A stretch of 64,000 bases of DNA, taken from NCBI RefSeq assembly GCF_018918345.1, contig NZ_JAHLQI010000002.1, positions 248,001 to 312,000 of the forward strand. Direction: 5' to 3'. Numbering within the stretch: the first letter of the stretch is position 1; each line of letters opens with the position of its first letter. Position numbers and translations under genes: made by a program. Below, in pieces: positions 53,183 to 61,473 of this stretch. The notes below the pieces were generated by a model, which saw nothing but the letters and a program-made list of their open reading frames with translations, had not been told where the DNA came from and did no database searches. This stretch comes from Butyricicoccus intestinisimiae. Lineage in GTDB: Bacteria > Bacillota > Clostridia > Oscillospirales > Butyricicoccaceae.

Positions 53183-55508
53183 CTTGCATCTCCCGCTGTG
53201 CTCTCTTGCCGAGATACACAACCACTGCGCTCATGTCATCCGGTGCGCCGCGCGCAGAGCCTTCGAGCACAAGGCGCGCCGCCAGCTCCCGCGCAGACAG
53301 CTTCACGCTGTCCGCCAGCAATTCCTCTACCCAGCCCGCATTGCTGCCGTCCGCATCTACAATGCCGTCGCTGAGCAGCACCAGCGCGTCCTGACTGCCC
53401 ATCCGGAACTGTGTCACGTCCATATCTCCGGCTTCTTCCAGCCCCGCCGGAAGCGTGCTGGACAAAATGCGCCGCACGCGCACACTGTCATCGCCGTCTG
53501 CGGCGCGCACAAAGCTGGGCGCCGCGCCGCATTTGACGGACACCGCCTCACCGGTAAACAAATCAATCGTGCTGATGTCCAGCGTCACAAACTTCTTTCC
53601 CTGCGTGCGCAGCTTGAGCGCCGGTCCGATGGTGCGCACACAGTCCGCCGCCGAAATTCCCGCGCGCAAAAATCGCTCCGCCATGCGCACGGTGCTCTCG
53701 GATTCCTCCCGCGCCTGTTCTCCGGAGCCCATGCCGTCCGACAAAATCACACATGCCATGCCCTCCTCCGTCGTAAAATAGCGCACGCAGTCACCGGAAA
53801 TCTGCTGTCCCTCCCGCGTGCGCGTCCCGATGCCAACCGTGATATAATACGGCTCCTGCTCGCGGAACATCAGCCGCATGCCTCCGGAATCATACTGCGT
53901 TTCGGGTTTTGTCAGCGTGACATGCATGAGCGCGCCCAAACCGGACGTAAAGCCCTCCTGACTGCGCAAAATGCGCTGCACACACTCGCCCGTCAGCTCC
54001 AGATGCAGCCGGCCGCGCCGATCCTTCCACGCGGCGACCGTCCGCACGCGGCCAAATGCCTCTGCGTATGTCCGCAGCTCCTTTTCCTGCGCCGGAAGAA
54101 TCTCCGTGCCACTGCGCATGCTCTCTCCCACCTGTTTGAGAATCCCAGTCACACCGGCATACTGCTGTGCAATCAGCTTTCTTCCCGCCTCATTTTTCTT
54201 CTGCGTCTGTCTGCGCTGAAACAGCGCGTCCATGCCCTCATTGAGCGCAAGCACAAAATCCGAAAATCGCAGGCATTGCGCCGCAAAATGCCCCGGAAAA
54301 TCGCCGCTGCTGATGTGTCCGGTTCGCAAAAGCGGTCCGGAGATGGAATCCAGCGTGCGCAGCGTCGCCAGCTTGTCCCGCTCCCAGCAATTTTCCCGTG
54401 CCGAGCAGCGGCGGCACACCCGATCCGCCGTCCGGTCAAACACCGCGCCGAGGTCATTTTCTTCTTTGCGCACCTTGCCGCTGTTTGCCATCGCCTGATA
54501 CATCTCTGAAAAGGCGTCTGATGCCACCGACGCATAGTGATTCGCCAACCGGCTGACGCGCGCCGCATAATCCGTCGGCTTGGGATCCATCGGCAGCAGG
54601 CGGTCTTTCCATTCCTCCCACACGCTCTCCGGCAGCAGGACAAAGCACACGGATGCGACAAAGCATTCATATATGCCCGACAAATACGCCGCCTGACCGC
54701 CCAGCAGATGCACCGCCGCATGCGTCAGGACAAACGCCGCCGCAAACACCACGCGTCCGCCGCGCGAGAAAAATCCCGCAGCCATACCGGCGACTGCATA
54801 GACGCCCGCATAATACAGCCCGACACCGCCCGCCGCGTCCATCGCCACGCCAATGCCGACGCCGCTGGCGGCGCCGTACGAAAATCCGCCCATATAACCA
54901 ATTGCCATCACCACAAAAATGCCCGCGATGCGCGCCGGACAAACGAGATCTGCCACGGTAAACGGATACGCCGCCATGAGCAGCGTCGCCGTCAAAATCA
55001 GCATGCCGCCAAACCGCACCACCTGCGGCCGTCCGCGCGTGGTGTCCAAGGCAGCCTCATAAAAATACGCCGTGCCGCCTGCCAGCACAACGCGGCACGC
55101 AAACAACAGCGCTTTGTGCCACTCCACACCGTCCGCAAAGGCAAATACCGCCCCTGTTGCCGCGACGGATACCGCAGCCATGATCGGAAAGAACCACCGC
55201 GCCGACAGAAGGCGTGTGCCAAAAAAAATCGTCGCCGCCGCCAGCGTCATGAGCGCCGCGCCCGCATACGGTACGCCCTCTGCGCCCTGCATAGACAGCA
55301 GATAGCCCGCAAACGTGCCGAGCACGGCGCCAAATCCATATCCTGCCCGACACGCCGCCGCGGCAAATGCCACGCCAAACGGCGCGCCGACACCTGTAAT
55401 ATGTGCGCAGGACAGCAGCGCCGCCCCGATGACATACAGCGCGGACACGCCGCGCTTTCGGGTCTGCATACTTCCTGTTCGTTTTTGTTGTTTCTGTTTT
55501 TCGAGCAT
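53169..55508 (-). CDS. spoIIE: stage II sporulation protein E, PP2C serine phosphatase
   Basis: SpoIIE dephosphorylates SpoIIAA and so activates sigma-F in the forespore. The 779 residues have an N-terminal membrane region with about ten helices (SALYVIGAALLSCAHITGVG; ALMTLAAATIFFGTRLL and more, to about residue 320), a middle region that in the family controls FtsZ interaction and dimerisation, and a C-terminal PP2C-type phosphatase with metal-binding Asp motifs in CVILSDGMGSGEQAREES, LVLLSDGIVD and ARGAPDDMSAVVV. Start chosen at ATG 55508 because CAGGAGG is upstream; a longer frame exists. The best single sign that the organism forms endospores. Confidence 0.94.
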   Translation of the reverse strand: MLEKQKQQKRTGSMQTRKRGVSALYVIGAALLSCAHITGVGAPFGVAFAAAACRAGYGFGAVLGTFAGYLLSMQGAEGVPYAGAALMTLAAATIFFGTRLLSARWFFPIMAAVSVAATGAVFAFADGVEWHKALLFACRVVLAGGTAYFYEAALDTTRGRPQVVRFGGMLILTATLLMAAYPFTVADLVCPARIAGIFVVMAIGYMGGFSYGAASGVGIGVAMDAAGGVGLYYAGVYAVAGMAAGFFSRGGRVVFAAAFVLTHAAVHLLGGQAAYLSGIYECFVASVCFVLLPESVWEEWKDRLLPMDPKPTDYAARVSRLANHYASVASDAFSEMYQAMANSGKVRKEENDLGAVFDRTADRVCRRCSARENCWERDKLATLRTLDSISGPLLRTGHISSGDFPGHFAAQCLRFSDFVLALNEGMDALFQRRQTQKKNEAGRKLIAQQYAGVTGILKQVGESMRSGTEILPAQEKELRTYAEAFGRVRTVAAWKDRRGRLHLELTGECVQRILRSQEGFTSGLGALMHVTLTKPETQYDSGGMRLMFREQEPYYITVGIGTRTREGQQISGDCVRYFTTEEGMACVILSDGMGSGEQAREESESTVRMAERFLRAGISAADCVRTIGPALKLRTQGKKFVTLDISTIDLFTGEAVSVKCGAAPSFVRAADGDDSVRVRRILSSTLPAGLEEAGDMDVTQFRMGSQDALVLLSDGIVDADGSNAGWVEELLADSVKLSARELAARLVLEGSARGAPDDMSAVVVYLGKRAQREMQEAGG

Positions 55509-55538
55509 ATGTATTCGCGCCTCCTGTTTCATGTTCCC

Positions 55539-55572
55539 AGTATATCCAAGCGCAGCCAAAAAGTCCGTCGAA
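55539..55572 (-). promoter_or_regulatory. spoIIE promoter candidate with a Spo0A-like box
   Basis: TATACT (minus strand, 55539-55544) with a 17-nt spacer and a poor -35 (CGGACT, 55562-55567). A 0A-box-like sequence TCCGTCGAA (55564-55572, seven of nine matches to TTTGTCGAA) overlaps the -35, as expected for a Spo0A-activated sigma-A promoter. Weak evidence. Confidence 0.4.
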
Positions 55573-55601
55573 GCTGCGGGCACAAATACGCTTTCCGGCA
55601 C

Positions 55602-55630
55602 AAAAAAACAGCGGCACGCATGCCGCTGTT
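55602..55630 (-). terminator. terminator of the fumarate reductase operon
   Basis: AACAGCGGCA (55607-55616), CGCA, TGCCGCTGTT (55621-55630), with a minus-strand U7 tail. Confidence 0.88.
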
Positions 55631-55640
55631 TTCTATGCTG

Positions 55641-56342
55641 TTATCGTCTCCAAACCGCCGCGGCATTCGAGCGCACCAGCAGCTCCTCTACCGGAATGCC
55701 TGCCGGACAAATATCCTGACACGCCAGCGACTTGCCGCAGCCCTCATAATAGCTCGCGCGATACTGTTGCATCAGCTCCCGCTTATGCGCCGCATTTGTT
55801 TCCTGATCCAGCACACGAAACGCATTTACCGCCGCTGCCGCCCCGCCGAACGGCTGCTCGGCACAAAAGTTCGGGCAAATCTCCAAGCAGCAGCCGCACT
55901 GCAAGCACCGCGCCGACTGATACCGCGCGGCGTGCGTGCGCGGATGCTTATCCGCCTCGCCGTCCAGCCACACCTGCATCTCTTTGAGCCGGTCAAACAT
56001 CACGCGCCGATCCACAATCAAGTCGCGCACAAGCGGGAATTTGCGCAGCGGTTCAAGCAGCAGCCTGCCGCTTTTGATGTCGCGCAAAAACACGGAACAC
56101 GCCAGACGCGGCACCCCGTTGATGCGCATCGCGCAGGCACCGCATTTGCGCACCAGACAGCTGCATTCCCAGCCAATCGGCTGCGCCGGTGTCCCTGCTG
56201 CATCCAGCAGCGGCGTCCGCGCATTCAGCGCGCGCAGGGCATCCGCAACCGAGGCATTGCCGTCGCTCTCACAGCAAAATGTCTGCCAGTACACCGCGTC
56301 CTGTGCGCTGTTCTGCCGTCTGATTTGAATTTCATACGTCAT
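55641..56342 (-). CDS. frdB: fumarate reductase / succinate dehydrogenase iron-sulfur subunit
   Basis: 233 residues with an N-terminal plant-ferredoxin-type [2Fe-2S] domain (CSCLVRKCGACAMRINGVPR, then ACSVFL) and C-terminal clusters: ARCLQCGCCLEICPNF and GKSLACQDICPAGIPV. It passes electrons between the quinone side and the flavoprotein. Overlaps frdA (ATGA). Together with the flavoprotein and cytochrome b it forms an SdhCAB-like complex. Confidence 0.92.
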   Translation of the reverse strand: MTYEIQIRRQNSAQDAVYWQTFCCESDGNASVADALRALNARTPLLDAAGTPAQPIGWECSCLVRKCGACAMRINGVPRLACSVFLRDIKSGRLLLEPLRKFPLVRDLIVDRRVMFDRLKEMQVWLDGEADKHPRTHAARYQSARCLQCGCCLEICPNFCAEQPFGGAAAAVNAFRVLDQETNAAHKRELMQQYRASYYEGCGKSLACQDICPAGIPVEELLVRSNAAAVWRR

Positions 56343-57871
56343 ATCGTCACATCACCCCACGTGATAGAAAGATTTCCCTGCTGATAGTGCGCCACCGCCG
56401 CCGCACAGTATTTGTGTTCTGTCTCGGGATAATCCGCGCGGAACTGTGCCCCGCGGCTCTCTCTGCGTGCAAGTGCACTGCGCAGAACCGCCTGTCCCAG
56501 CAGCGCCAGATTGCCGGACAGCGATTGTACCGTGTGCAGGGCTCGTTCCATGCTCTCCTGCGTGCGCACAACACCCAGCCCATCCAGCAGCGCACGGTGC
56601 AGAACCTGCTGTTCCTGCAGCGGCGTCTGTGTTCCTGCCTGTGTGATTTGACAGGTATGCGCACTGCCGTCCGCCTCTGCCAGCGCCGTCTGGGCGGCAA
56701 TTTTTCCGCCGTAAATCGCGCCGAGCAGTGAATTGCCGCCCAAGCGATTGGCTCCGTGATACTGCGCACAGCACTCTCCCGCCGCATACAAATTGCGCAC
56801 GCTCGTGCGGTGCTGTGCATCGACGCGCAAGCCGCCCATAAAATAATGAATGCCTGGCTCGACCGGAATCGGCTGTTTTTTCGGATCCAATCCCAAATAC
56901 GTGATGCAATCCTCGCGCAGACCGGACAGTCTGTGTGCAAACACCTCGCCGGACAGTTGCGTCATATCCAAATAAACCAGCATCTGCTGCCGCACGCGCC
57001 AAATTTCCCGCGCAGTCACATCGCGCGGCATCAGATTGCCCAGCTCCGGATAGCGTTCTTCCATAAAATACCACGGTTTTCCGTCGCGCAGCGCGTATAA
57101 TCTGCCGCCCTCGCCGCGCGCCGCCTCACTGATGAGCAGCCGTCTGCCGCCGCGCTTCGCCGTCGTCGGATGATACTGTATCATCTCGGCGTTGGCAAGC
57201 GGTACGCCCAATCGAAACAACTCCGCGACCGCCTCGCCGGTATTGGCAAGAGAACCCGTCGTATCGCCAAACAATCCGTGCATGCCGCCGCACGCCATGA
57301 TGACGGCATCCACCTGAATCGGCATGTGTTCGCCGGTATAGGTATCGCGCACCACGCAGCCGCCGCAGGTGTTTCCATCCAGCAGCAGGGTTTCAAAGAC
57401 ATGGTGATCCAGCCGCGCAACGCTTTTTTTGACTTCCCAGCGGCGCACCGCGTCAATCATCGCGGTAACCAGTTGTTTGCCGGTATCGCTCTGTGCAAAT
57501 GCCGTGCGCTTGTTTTTCTGTCCGCCAAACGCGCGCACGTCTATGTCATTCTGTTCGGTGCGGTTAAACTGCACGCCGAGCGCATCCAGCTGCCGGACGA
57601 GCGACGGCGCCGCCTGCGTCAGTCCATGCACCGCCTGCGGATTTGCCAAACCGCACGCAGCGCGCAGGGTATCCGCCTCATGCTGCTGCGGCGTGTCGCC
57701 TTCTCCCTTGGTGTCCAGCGCCGCATTGATGCCGCCCTCCGCCATGACCGACTGCGCCCGTTCCGACGGCTGCGCAGACACCAAAATCGCCTGCTGTCCC
57801 TGCTCCGCCGCCGTCCAAGCCGCAGACAGCCCGGCAAGCCCCGCGCCAACAATCAACAATGTCTTTTTCAT
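56339..57871 (-). CDS. frdA: fumarate reductase / succinate dehydrogenase flavoprotein, no covalent-FAD histidine
   Basis: 510 residues: FAD-binding start MKKTLLIVGAGLAGLSAAWT, then the segment RAQSVMAEGGINAALDTKG, where the His that carries covalent FAD in most FrdA/SdhA proteins (RSHT.A.GG) is Gln. Further: active-site segments IQYHPTTAK and SEAARGEGGRL, HYFMGGLRVD and ESRGAQFRADYP (Arg/His substrate contacts). The pattern fits the family of soluble or NadB-like non-covalent flavin enzymes, but the partner FrdB and FrdC genes argue for fumarate reductase. Start at ATG 57871, overlapping the frdC stop (ATGA). Confidence 0.9.
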   Translation of the reverse strand: MKKTLLIVGAGLAGLSAAWTAAEQGQQAILVSAQPSERAQSVMAEGGINAALDTKGEGDTPQQHEADTLRAACGLANPQAVHGLTQAAPSLVRQLDALGVQFNRTEQNDIDVRAFGGQKNKRTAFAQSDTGKQLVTAMIDAVRRWEVKKSVARLDHHVFETLLLDGNTCGGCVVRDTYTGEHMPIQVDAVIMACGGMHGLFGDTTGSLANTGEAVAELFRLGVPLANAEMIQYHPTTAKRGGRRLLISEAARGEGGRLYALRDGKPWYFMEERYPELGNLMPRDVTAREIWRVRQQMLVYLDMTQLSGEVFAHRLSGLREDCITYLGLDPKKQPIPVEPGIHYFMGGLRVDAQHRTSVRNLYAAGECCAQYHGANRLGGNSLLGAIYGGKIAAQTALAEADGSAHTCQITQAGTQTPLQEQQVLHRALLDGLGVVRTQESMERALHTVQSLSGNLALLGQAVLRSALARRESRGAQFRADYPETEHKYCAAAVAHYQQGNLSITWGDVTI

Positions 57872-58398
57872 ACATGCCACCTAATATAGTACACTACGAC
57901 AGATCCCGCCATAAACAACAGCAGGATGGATAACATCAAAAACAAATCGCCGCGCCGCTCTTTATATGTAATGACGCCCAGAGAAACCAGCAGCGGACGC
58001 ACATTGACGAAGATATGTACAAACAGCGCCGCAATCAGCAGCAGCTGCGTGAGCAGCTTCACGGTTGTAAACGGCGTCAGAATATACAGTCCGTCCTCCA
58101 CGCTGCCAAACGCGCCCATGTGAAAGAAAACAAGAATCAAAATCGCCAAGCCGCTGGCTCTGCGCGTCCAGAACAGCGCGTTTTGTTTGCTGTACGCGAA
58201 GCCCTGTTTGGTCCGAACCGTCTGAATCGTCAGACGAACCCCGATGCACAGATGCAGAAAAAGCAGCAGCATGCCGATATGCGCGAGCATCTTTCCGCCG
58301 GTCTGGCCCACGCCCAGTAGCATAAAGCTACTCAGCACGCCATGCAGCAAAAACACGACTATCAGCAAGACCGACACAATCGTATTGAGCTTTCTCAC
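57868..58398 (-). CDS. frdC: fumarate reductase / succinate dehydrogenase cytochrome b-type membrane subunit
   Basis: 176 residues and about five transmembrane helices (TIVSVLLIVVFLLHGVLSSF; KMLAHIGMLLLFLHLCIGVR; ASGLAILILVFFHMGAFG; TQLLLIAALFVHIFVNVRPL; MLSILLLFMAGSVVVYYI). His residues in four helices could ligate hemes. The start is GTG 58398, 7 nt after GGAGG, overlapping the stop of the upstream gene (GTGA). Confidence 0.83.
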   Translation of the reverse strand: MRKLNTIVSVLLIVVFLLHGVLSSFMLLGVGQTGGKMLAHIGMLLLFLHLCIGVRLTIQTVRTKQGFAYSKQNALFWTRRASGLAILILVFFHMGAFGSVEDGLYILTPFTTVKLLTQLLLIAALFVHIFVNVRPLLVSLGVITYKERRGDLFLMLSILLLFMAGSVVVYYIRWHV

Positions 58399-58898
58399 CG
58401 AACCGCCTCCATTTCTTCCCGTGTCAGTTCCCGTACGGTATATGCCTGTGTCTGCTTGCGTCCAATTTGATCGCGTGCAATCAAAAACAGCTGCAATTTT
58501 CCCTCTTTGGCAAATGCGCGCAGCATCGCATCCGATTGCGTCTGTACGCGGCAATCCGTACCGTTGCGTTCCAGCGCGCGCGCCAGCTTGCGCGCGTATT
58601 TCTGTGCCGCCTCATCCTGCTCAGACACCGTGAGCAGCACCGAATCCGGCAAGCTGTCCTGTGTCTCCTGACCGGCAGCAAGCGCAGCTACCGCCTCCTG
58701 CTCCCCGCGCTCCATATCCTGCGGCATGCCCAGCGCATAGGCATCCGCAAGCTCCGCGGTCTGCGTCCTTTTGGTTGCACCGGACAAAACATCCATCGCA
58801 GACGGCGGGTGCTGCAAAAACCGTCCCAGTGCAAACAGGACAAGCACCAGCACGGCTGCAATCGCAAACCGCCGCTTTCTTGTCGAACTTTCCTTCAT
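58395..58898 (-). CDS. membrane-anchored protein of the fumarate reductase operon, unknown
   Basis: 167 residues starting MKESSTRKRRFAIAAVLVLV, with one N-terminal transmembrane segment and an extracytoplasmic part (FLQHPPSAMDVLSGATKRTQ; LTVSEQDEAAQKYARKLARAL and a C-terminal half ending VRELTREEMEAVR). The phrase 'SGATKRTQ' is reminiscent of the covalent-FMN sites SGAT in Rnf/Nqr-type FMN-binding domains, which would fit the locus, but the surrounding sequence does not let me call the domain. Starts at ATG 58898 (AAAGGAGGAC) and overlaps frdC. Confidence 0.6.
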   Translation of the reverse strand: MKESSTRKRRFAIAAVLVLVLFALGRFLQHPPSAMDVLSGATKRTQTAELADAYALGMPQDMERGEQEAVAALAAGQETQDSLPDSVLLTVSEQDEAAQKYARKLARALERNGTDCRVQTQSDAMLRAFAKEGKLQLFLIARDQIGRKQTQAYTVRELTREEMEAVR

Positions 58899-58931
58899 GC
58901 CGTCCTCCTTTTGTTTTTTCTCAGAAAAAAC

Positions 58932-58963
58932 AAAAAAGCACTCCAAATCTGGAGTGCTTTTTT
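58932..58963 (-). terminator. terminator of the tRNA cluster
   Basis: GCACTCCA (58938-58945), AATC, TGGAGTGC (58950-58957), with A6 and T6 on either side, so it can act on both strands. It lies 33 nt upstream of the fumarate reductase operon start. Confidence 0.88.
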
Positions 58964-58966
58964 ACT

Positions 58967-59042
58967 TGGTGGAAGTTACAGGGCTCGAACCTGTGACCCT
59001 CTGCTTGTAAGGCAGATGCTCTCCCAGCTGAGCTAAACTTCC
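58967..59042 (-). tRNA. tRNA-Val (anticodon UAC)
   Basis: 76 nt including the encoded CCA. The acceptor stem GGAAGTT pairs with AACTTCC; the anticodon stem TCTGC/GCAGA holds the loop CTTACAA with anticodon TAC; T-loop GGTTCGAGCC. Third of three tandem tRNA genes. Confidence 0.97.
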
Positions 59043-59044
59043 AT

Positions 59045-59119
59045 TGGTGACCCGTACGAGAATCGAACTCGTGTTACCGCCGTGAAAGGGCGGTGTCTTA
59101 ACCGCTTGACCAACGGGCC
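59045..59119 (-). tRNA. tRNA-Glu (anticodon UUC)
   Basis: 75 nt with encoded CCA. Starts GGCCCGTTGGTCAAGCGGTT; the anticodon loop CTTTCAC within CCGCC/GGCGG gives UUC; the T-arm has GAGTTCGATTCTC. Second of the three tRNAs. Confidence 0.97.
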
Positions 59120-59123
59120 ATAG

Positions 59124-59200
59124 TGGTAGCGGTAATTGGACTTGAACCAATGACCTTCCGGGTATGAACCGGACGCTCTAGCCAACTAAGCTATACCGCC
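59124..59200 (-). tRNA. tRNA-Met, elongator (anticodon CAU)
   Basis: 77 nt with encoded CCA. Starts GGCGGTATAGCTTAGTTGGC; the anticodon loop TTCATAC within TCCGG/CCGGA gives CAU. The acceptor stem is fully paired (GGCGGTA/TACCGCT-type), unlike initiator tRNA with its unpaired 1-72, so it is the elongator. First of the cluster. Confidence 0.95.
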
Positions 59201-59267
59201 ATACTATATTTTGTACTCTGGCTTGTTGTTTCTCTTTCGTCGTTGCTCTTGCCAGATGACGATGTTT

Positions 59268-59296
59268 ATTATATAGCCTGGAGCGCCAAATGTCAA
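59268..59296 (-). promoter_or_regulatory. consensus promoter of the Met-Glu-Val tRNA cluster
   Basis: On the minus strand TTGACA (59291-59296), a 17-nt spacer and TATAAT (59268-59273), both perfect. The start would be near 59261, about 60 nt before the first tRNA. Confidence 0.88.
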
Positions 59297-59368
59297 CACT
59301 TTTTTTAAAAAATTTTATGTTTTTTCTTGTATCTTTTTTATACTACAAAAAAGTTGCATTTTTTCGCC

Positions 59369-60409
59369 CTAAAAGCCCATTTTACGCGCCACAAGCATTG
59401 GAACGGTGTAATTGTTAATGAGCCGTTCAATGCGTTTTTCTCCATCCACTTCCTCGCTGAGCGCCTGATATCCCTTTTTATACAGCTCGCCGCGGGAAAT
59501 TTTTTCTTCGCTGTCCGCAACAGTTGTGTCCAGCAGCTTGTTGAGCTGCGTGATCTCCCCAGATGATGCATTTTTATCACAATCACCGGCGCGCAGTCCA
59601 GCATCCGCCAGCTGCAAATCCTGCATCCGCTGGATATACGCAAAATTTTCCGGATAACGGCTGTCCAGATAATCCTCATACAATTCCGCATTCCAAGTGT
59701 GTGTCTGCTTCATCTCATCTGCGGTCAGCATAAAGTAGCTTTGACAGACCTTTTCCCCGCCGTCCGGCACCGGATCGTCATAGGTGCAGTCGATAAAATA
59801 CGTCGTCCCGTACAGGCGCACCGCGTTCCACGCGTGCGTCATGTCATCGTCCTCCACATAATACACATCCAGACCGGCGCCGTCGCACATCGCCTGAAAG
59901 GCGCGCGCATAGCCCGCGCACACGGCTTTTTTGTCCTGCACGGCTCCCGCCGCCATCTGCGTGCGCAGCTCGCCGTTTTCCGTGTACACACACCCGCGAA
60001 TCAAGGCATCGTGTATCGCCTGCAATTTGCCGGTAATGGTAATCTGTCCCTGTACGGCCTGCGCGCCCAGCTTGCGTGCGGCTTCGAGTCCGTCATCCTG
60101 CTCCTGCCTGCTCGGAATGTTCCATGTCAGCCGCAGTGCGCCGTTTTGATAGGTCTCTGTCTCCAAATTGGACAAATACGGCTCTCCCGCCTGCAGCAGA
60201 TGATAGACCTCCTGTTCAGAAATGTCCTTGCTGCGGAACATCAGGCTGTTTTGCCCATCCCGATACGACACCGCGAGGTCATCCGCCGCCGCCAAGCTGG
60301 TTTCCGCGAGGGAAACATCCTGCTTTGCCGGCAGCTTCCAGCGCAAAAACAGCAGAAGGGCAGCGACCATGCACACCACCACACTCCATTTGATGAGTTT
60401 CTTTCGCAT
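59369..60409 (-). CDS. anchored transglutaminase-like (peptidase-fold) protein
   Basis: 346 residues: a signal anchor (IKWSVVVCMVAALLLFLRWK), a spacer and then a transglutaminase-like domain with the full Cys-His-Asp triad: DKKAVCAGYARAFQ (Cys164), DMTHAWNAVRL (His192) and TYFIDCTYDDP (Asp207). Such bacterial domains are often proteases or amidases rather than true transglutaminases. The region after residue 250 is not recognised. 34 nt after prmA. Confidence 0.83.
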   Translation of the reverse strand: MRKKLIKWSVVVCMVAALLLFLRWKLPAKQDVSLAETSLAAADDLAVSYRDGQNSLMFRSKDISEQEVYHLLQAGEPYLSNLETETYQNGALRLTWNIPSRQEQDDGLEAARKLGAQAVQGQITITGKLQAIHDALIRGCVYTENGELRTQMAAGAVQDKKAVCAGYARAFQAMCDGAGLDVYYVEDDDMTHAWNAVRLYGTTYFIDCTYDDPVPDGGEKVCQSYFMLTADEMKQTHTWNAELYEDYLDSRYPENFAYIQRMQDLQLADAGLRAGDCDKNASSGEITQLNKLLDTTVADSEEKISRGELYKKGYQALSEEVDGEKRIERLINNYTVPMLVARKMGF

Positions 60410-60443
60410 CGTCTCTGCCCTCCCGATTTTATCTATGAATATA

Positions 60444-61409
60444 TTACGCCTGATGCAGCGTCATCGCAACCCAATCGCCGGACTGATCGCGGCGATCCAG
60501 CACAAAGCCTGCGCCGAGCAGCGACGCCTGTACCTCATCTGCGCGCGGCGCGATGATACCGGATACAATCAGCGTGCCTTCGCGCTTGAGCTTGCTCTTG
60601 AGAATGTCCTGCATGCCCATGATGACGTCCGCCACGATATTTGCAACGATAATATCATAGTCTCCGCCAATGCGCGCAGACAGCTCTGCATCGCCAATGA
60701 CATCGCCGACACCGGTATGCAGCGCAAAACCATTCTTCTCTGCGTTTTCCGCCGCAATGCGCACGGCATTCGGGTCAATATCCACAGCGGTCACATCCTC
60801 CGCGCCGAGCATATGCGCCGCCACGGACAAAATGCCGCTGCCGCAGCCCATATCCAGCAGGCGGTCTCCCGACTTTACCAGACGCTCCAGCTCGCAGATG
60901 CACAGCTGTGTCGTGTTGTGCGTGCCCGTGCCAAAGCTGGATGACGGGTCAATCTCCAAAATTCTGCGTCCCTCTTCCGGCTCGCACTGCTCCCAAGACG
61001 GCTTGATGAGGAAGGTCTCGCCGACGCGGAACGGCTTGAAATACTGCTTCCAGTTGTTTTCCCAGTCCTCCTGACGGATAGAAGCCAGTTCCGTCACACA
61101 GCGGCCGAATGCCTTCTCCGTGTCGCGGGCACGCAGCTCAGCCAGACCGGCATTGACCTGCGCGAGCATCTCTGCGCCCGCCGGACTGTCCTCCACGTAA
61201 ATCTTTACGTTGGTCTCCGCGTCTTTTTTCTCCTGCGACAGCTTTTCATCCACATAGTCCCAGTATATCTCGGTGTCATGCAGAAAATCCTCAAAATCCT
61301 GCGAATCCTCAATGACAAAGCCATCTATGCCCAGATCCATCAGCATGCCGGTCACGGCGTCGATGCCTGCCGTCGATGTCCAGATCGTCACTTCTGTCCA
61401 GTTATTCAT
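60444..61409 (-). CDS. prmA: ribosomal protein L11 methyltransferase
   Basis: PrmA trimethylates L11. The 321 residues have the N-terminal substrate domain (WTEVTIWTSTAGIDAVTGML) and the SAM domain with the post-motif I region DPSSSFGTGTHNTTQLCICE, LLDMGCGSGILSVAAHMLGA, TAVDIDPNAVRIAAEN and IIVANIVADVIMG. AGGAGGAAT precedes ATG 61409. The prmA gene and the transglutaminase-like gene are close together. Confidence 0.95.
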   Translation of the reverse strand: MNNWTEVTIWTSTAGIDAVTGMLMDLGIDGFVIEDSQDFEDFLHDTEIYWDYVDEKLSQEKKDAETNVKIYVEDSPAGAEMLAQVNAGLAELRARDTEKAFGRCVTELASIRQEDWENNWKQYFKPFRVGETFLIKPSWEQCEPEEGRRILEIDPSSSFGTGTHNTTQLCICELERLVKSGDRLLDMGCGSGILSVAAHMLGAEDVTAVDIDPNAVRIAAENAEKNGFALHTGVGDVIGDAELSARIGGDYDIIVANIVADVIMGMQDILKSKLKREGTLIVSGIIAPRADEVQASLLGAGFVLDRRDQSGDWVAMTLHQA

Positions 61410-61425
61410 ATGATTCCTCCTGATT

Positions 61426-61465
61426 TCTAAAAAGCGCAGACAGGGAAAGCCCCCATCTGCGCTTT
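61426..61465 (-). terminator. terminator between the Hcy-like gene and prmA
   Basis: AAAGCGCAGA (61431-61440) pairs with TCTGCGCTTT (61456-61465), followed on the minus strand by U-rich sequence. Confidence 0.8.
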
Positions 61466-61473
61466 CACATATC

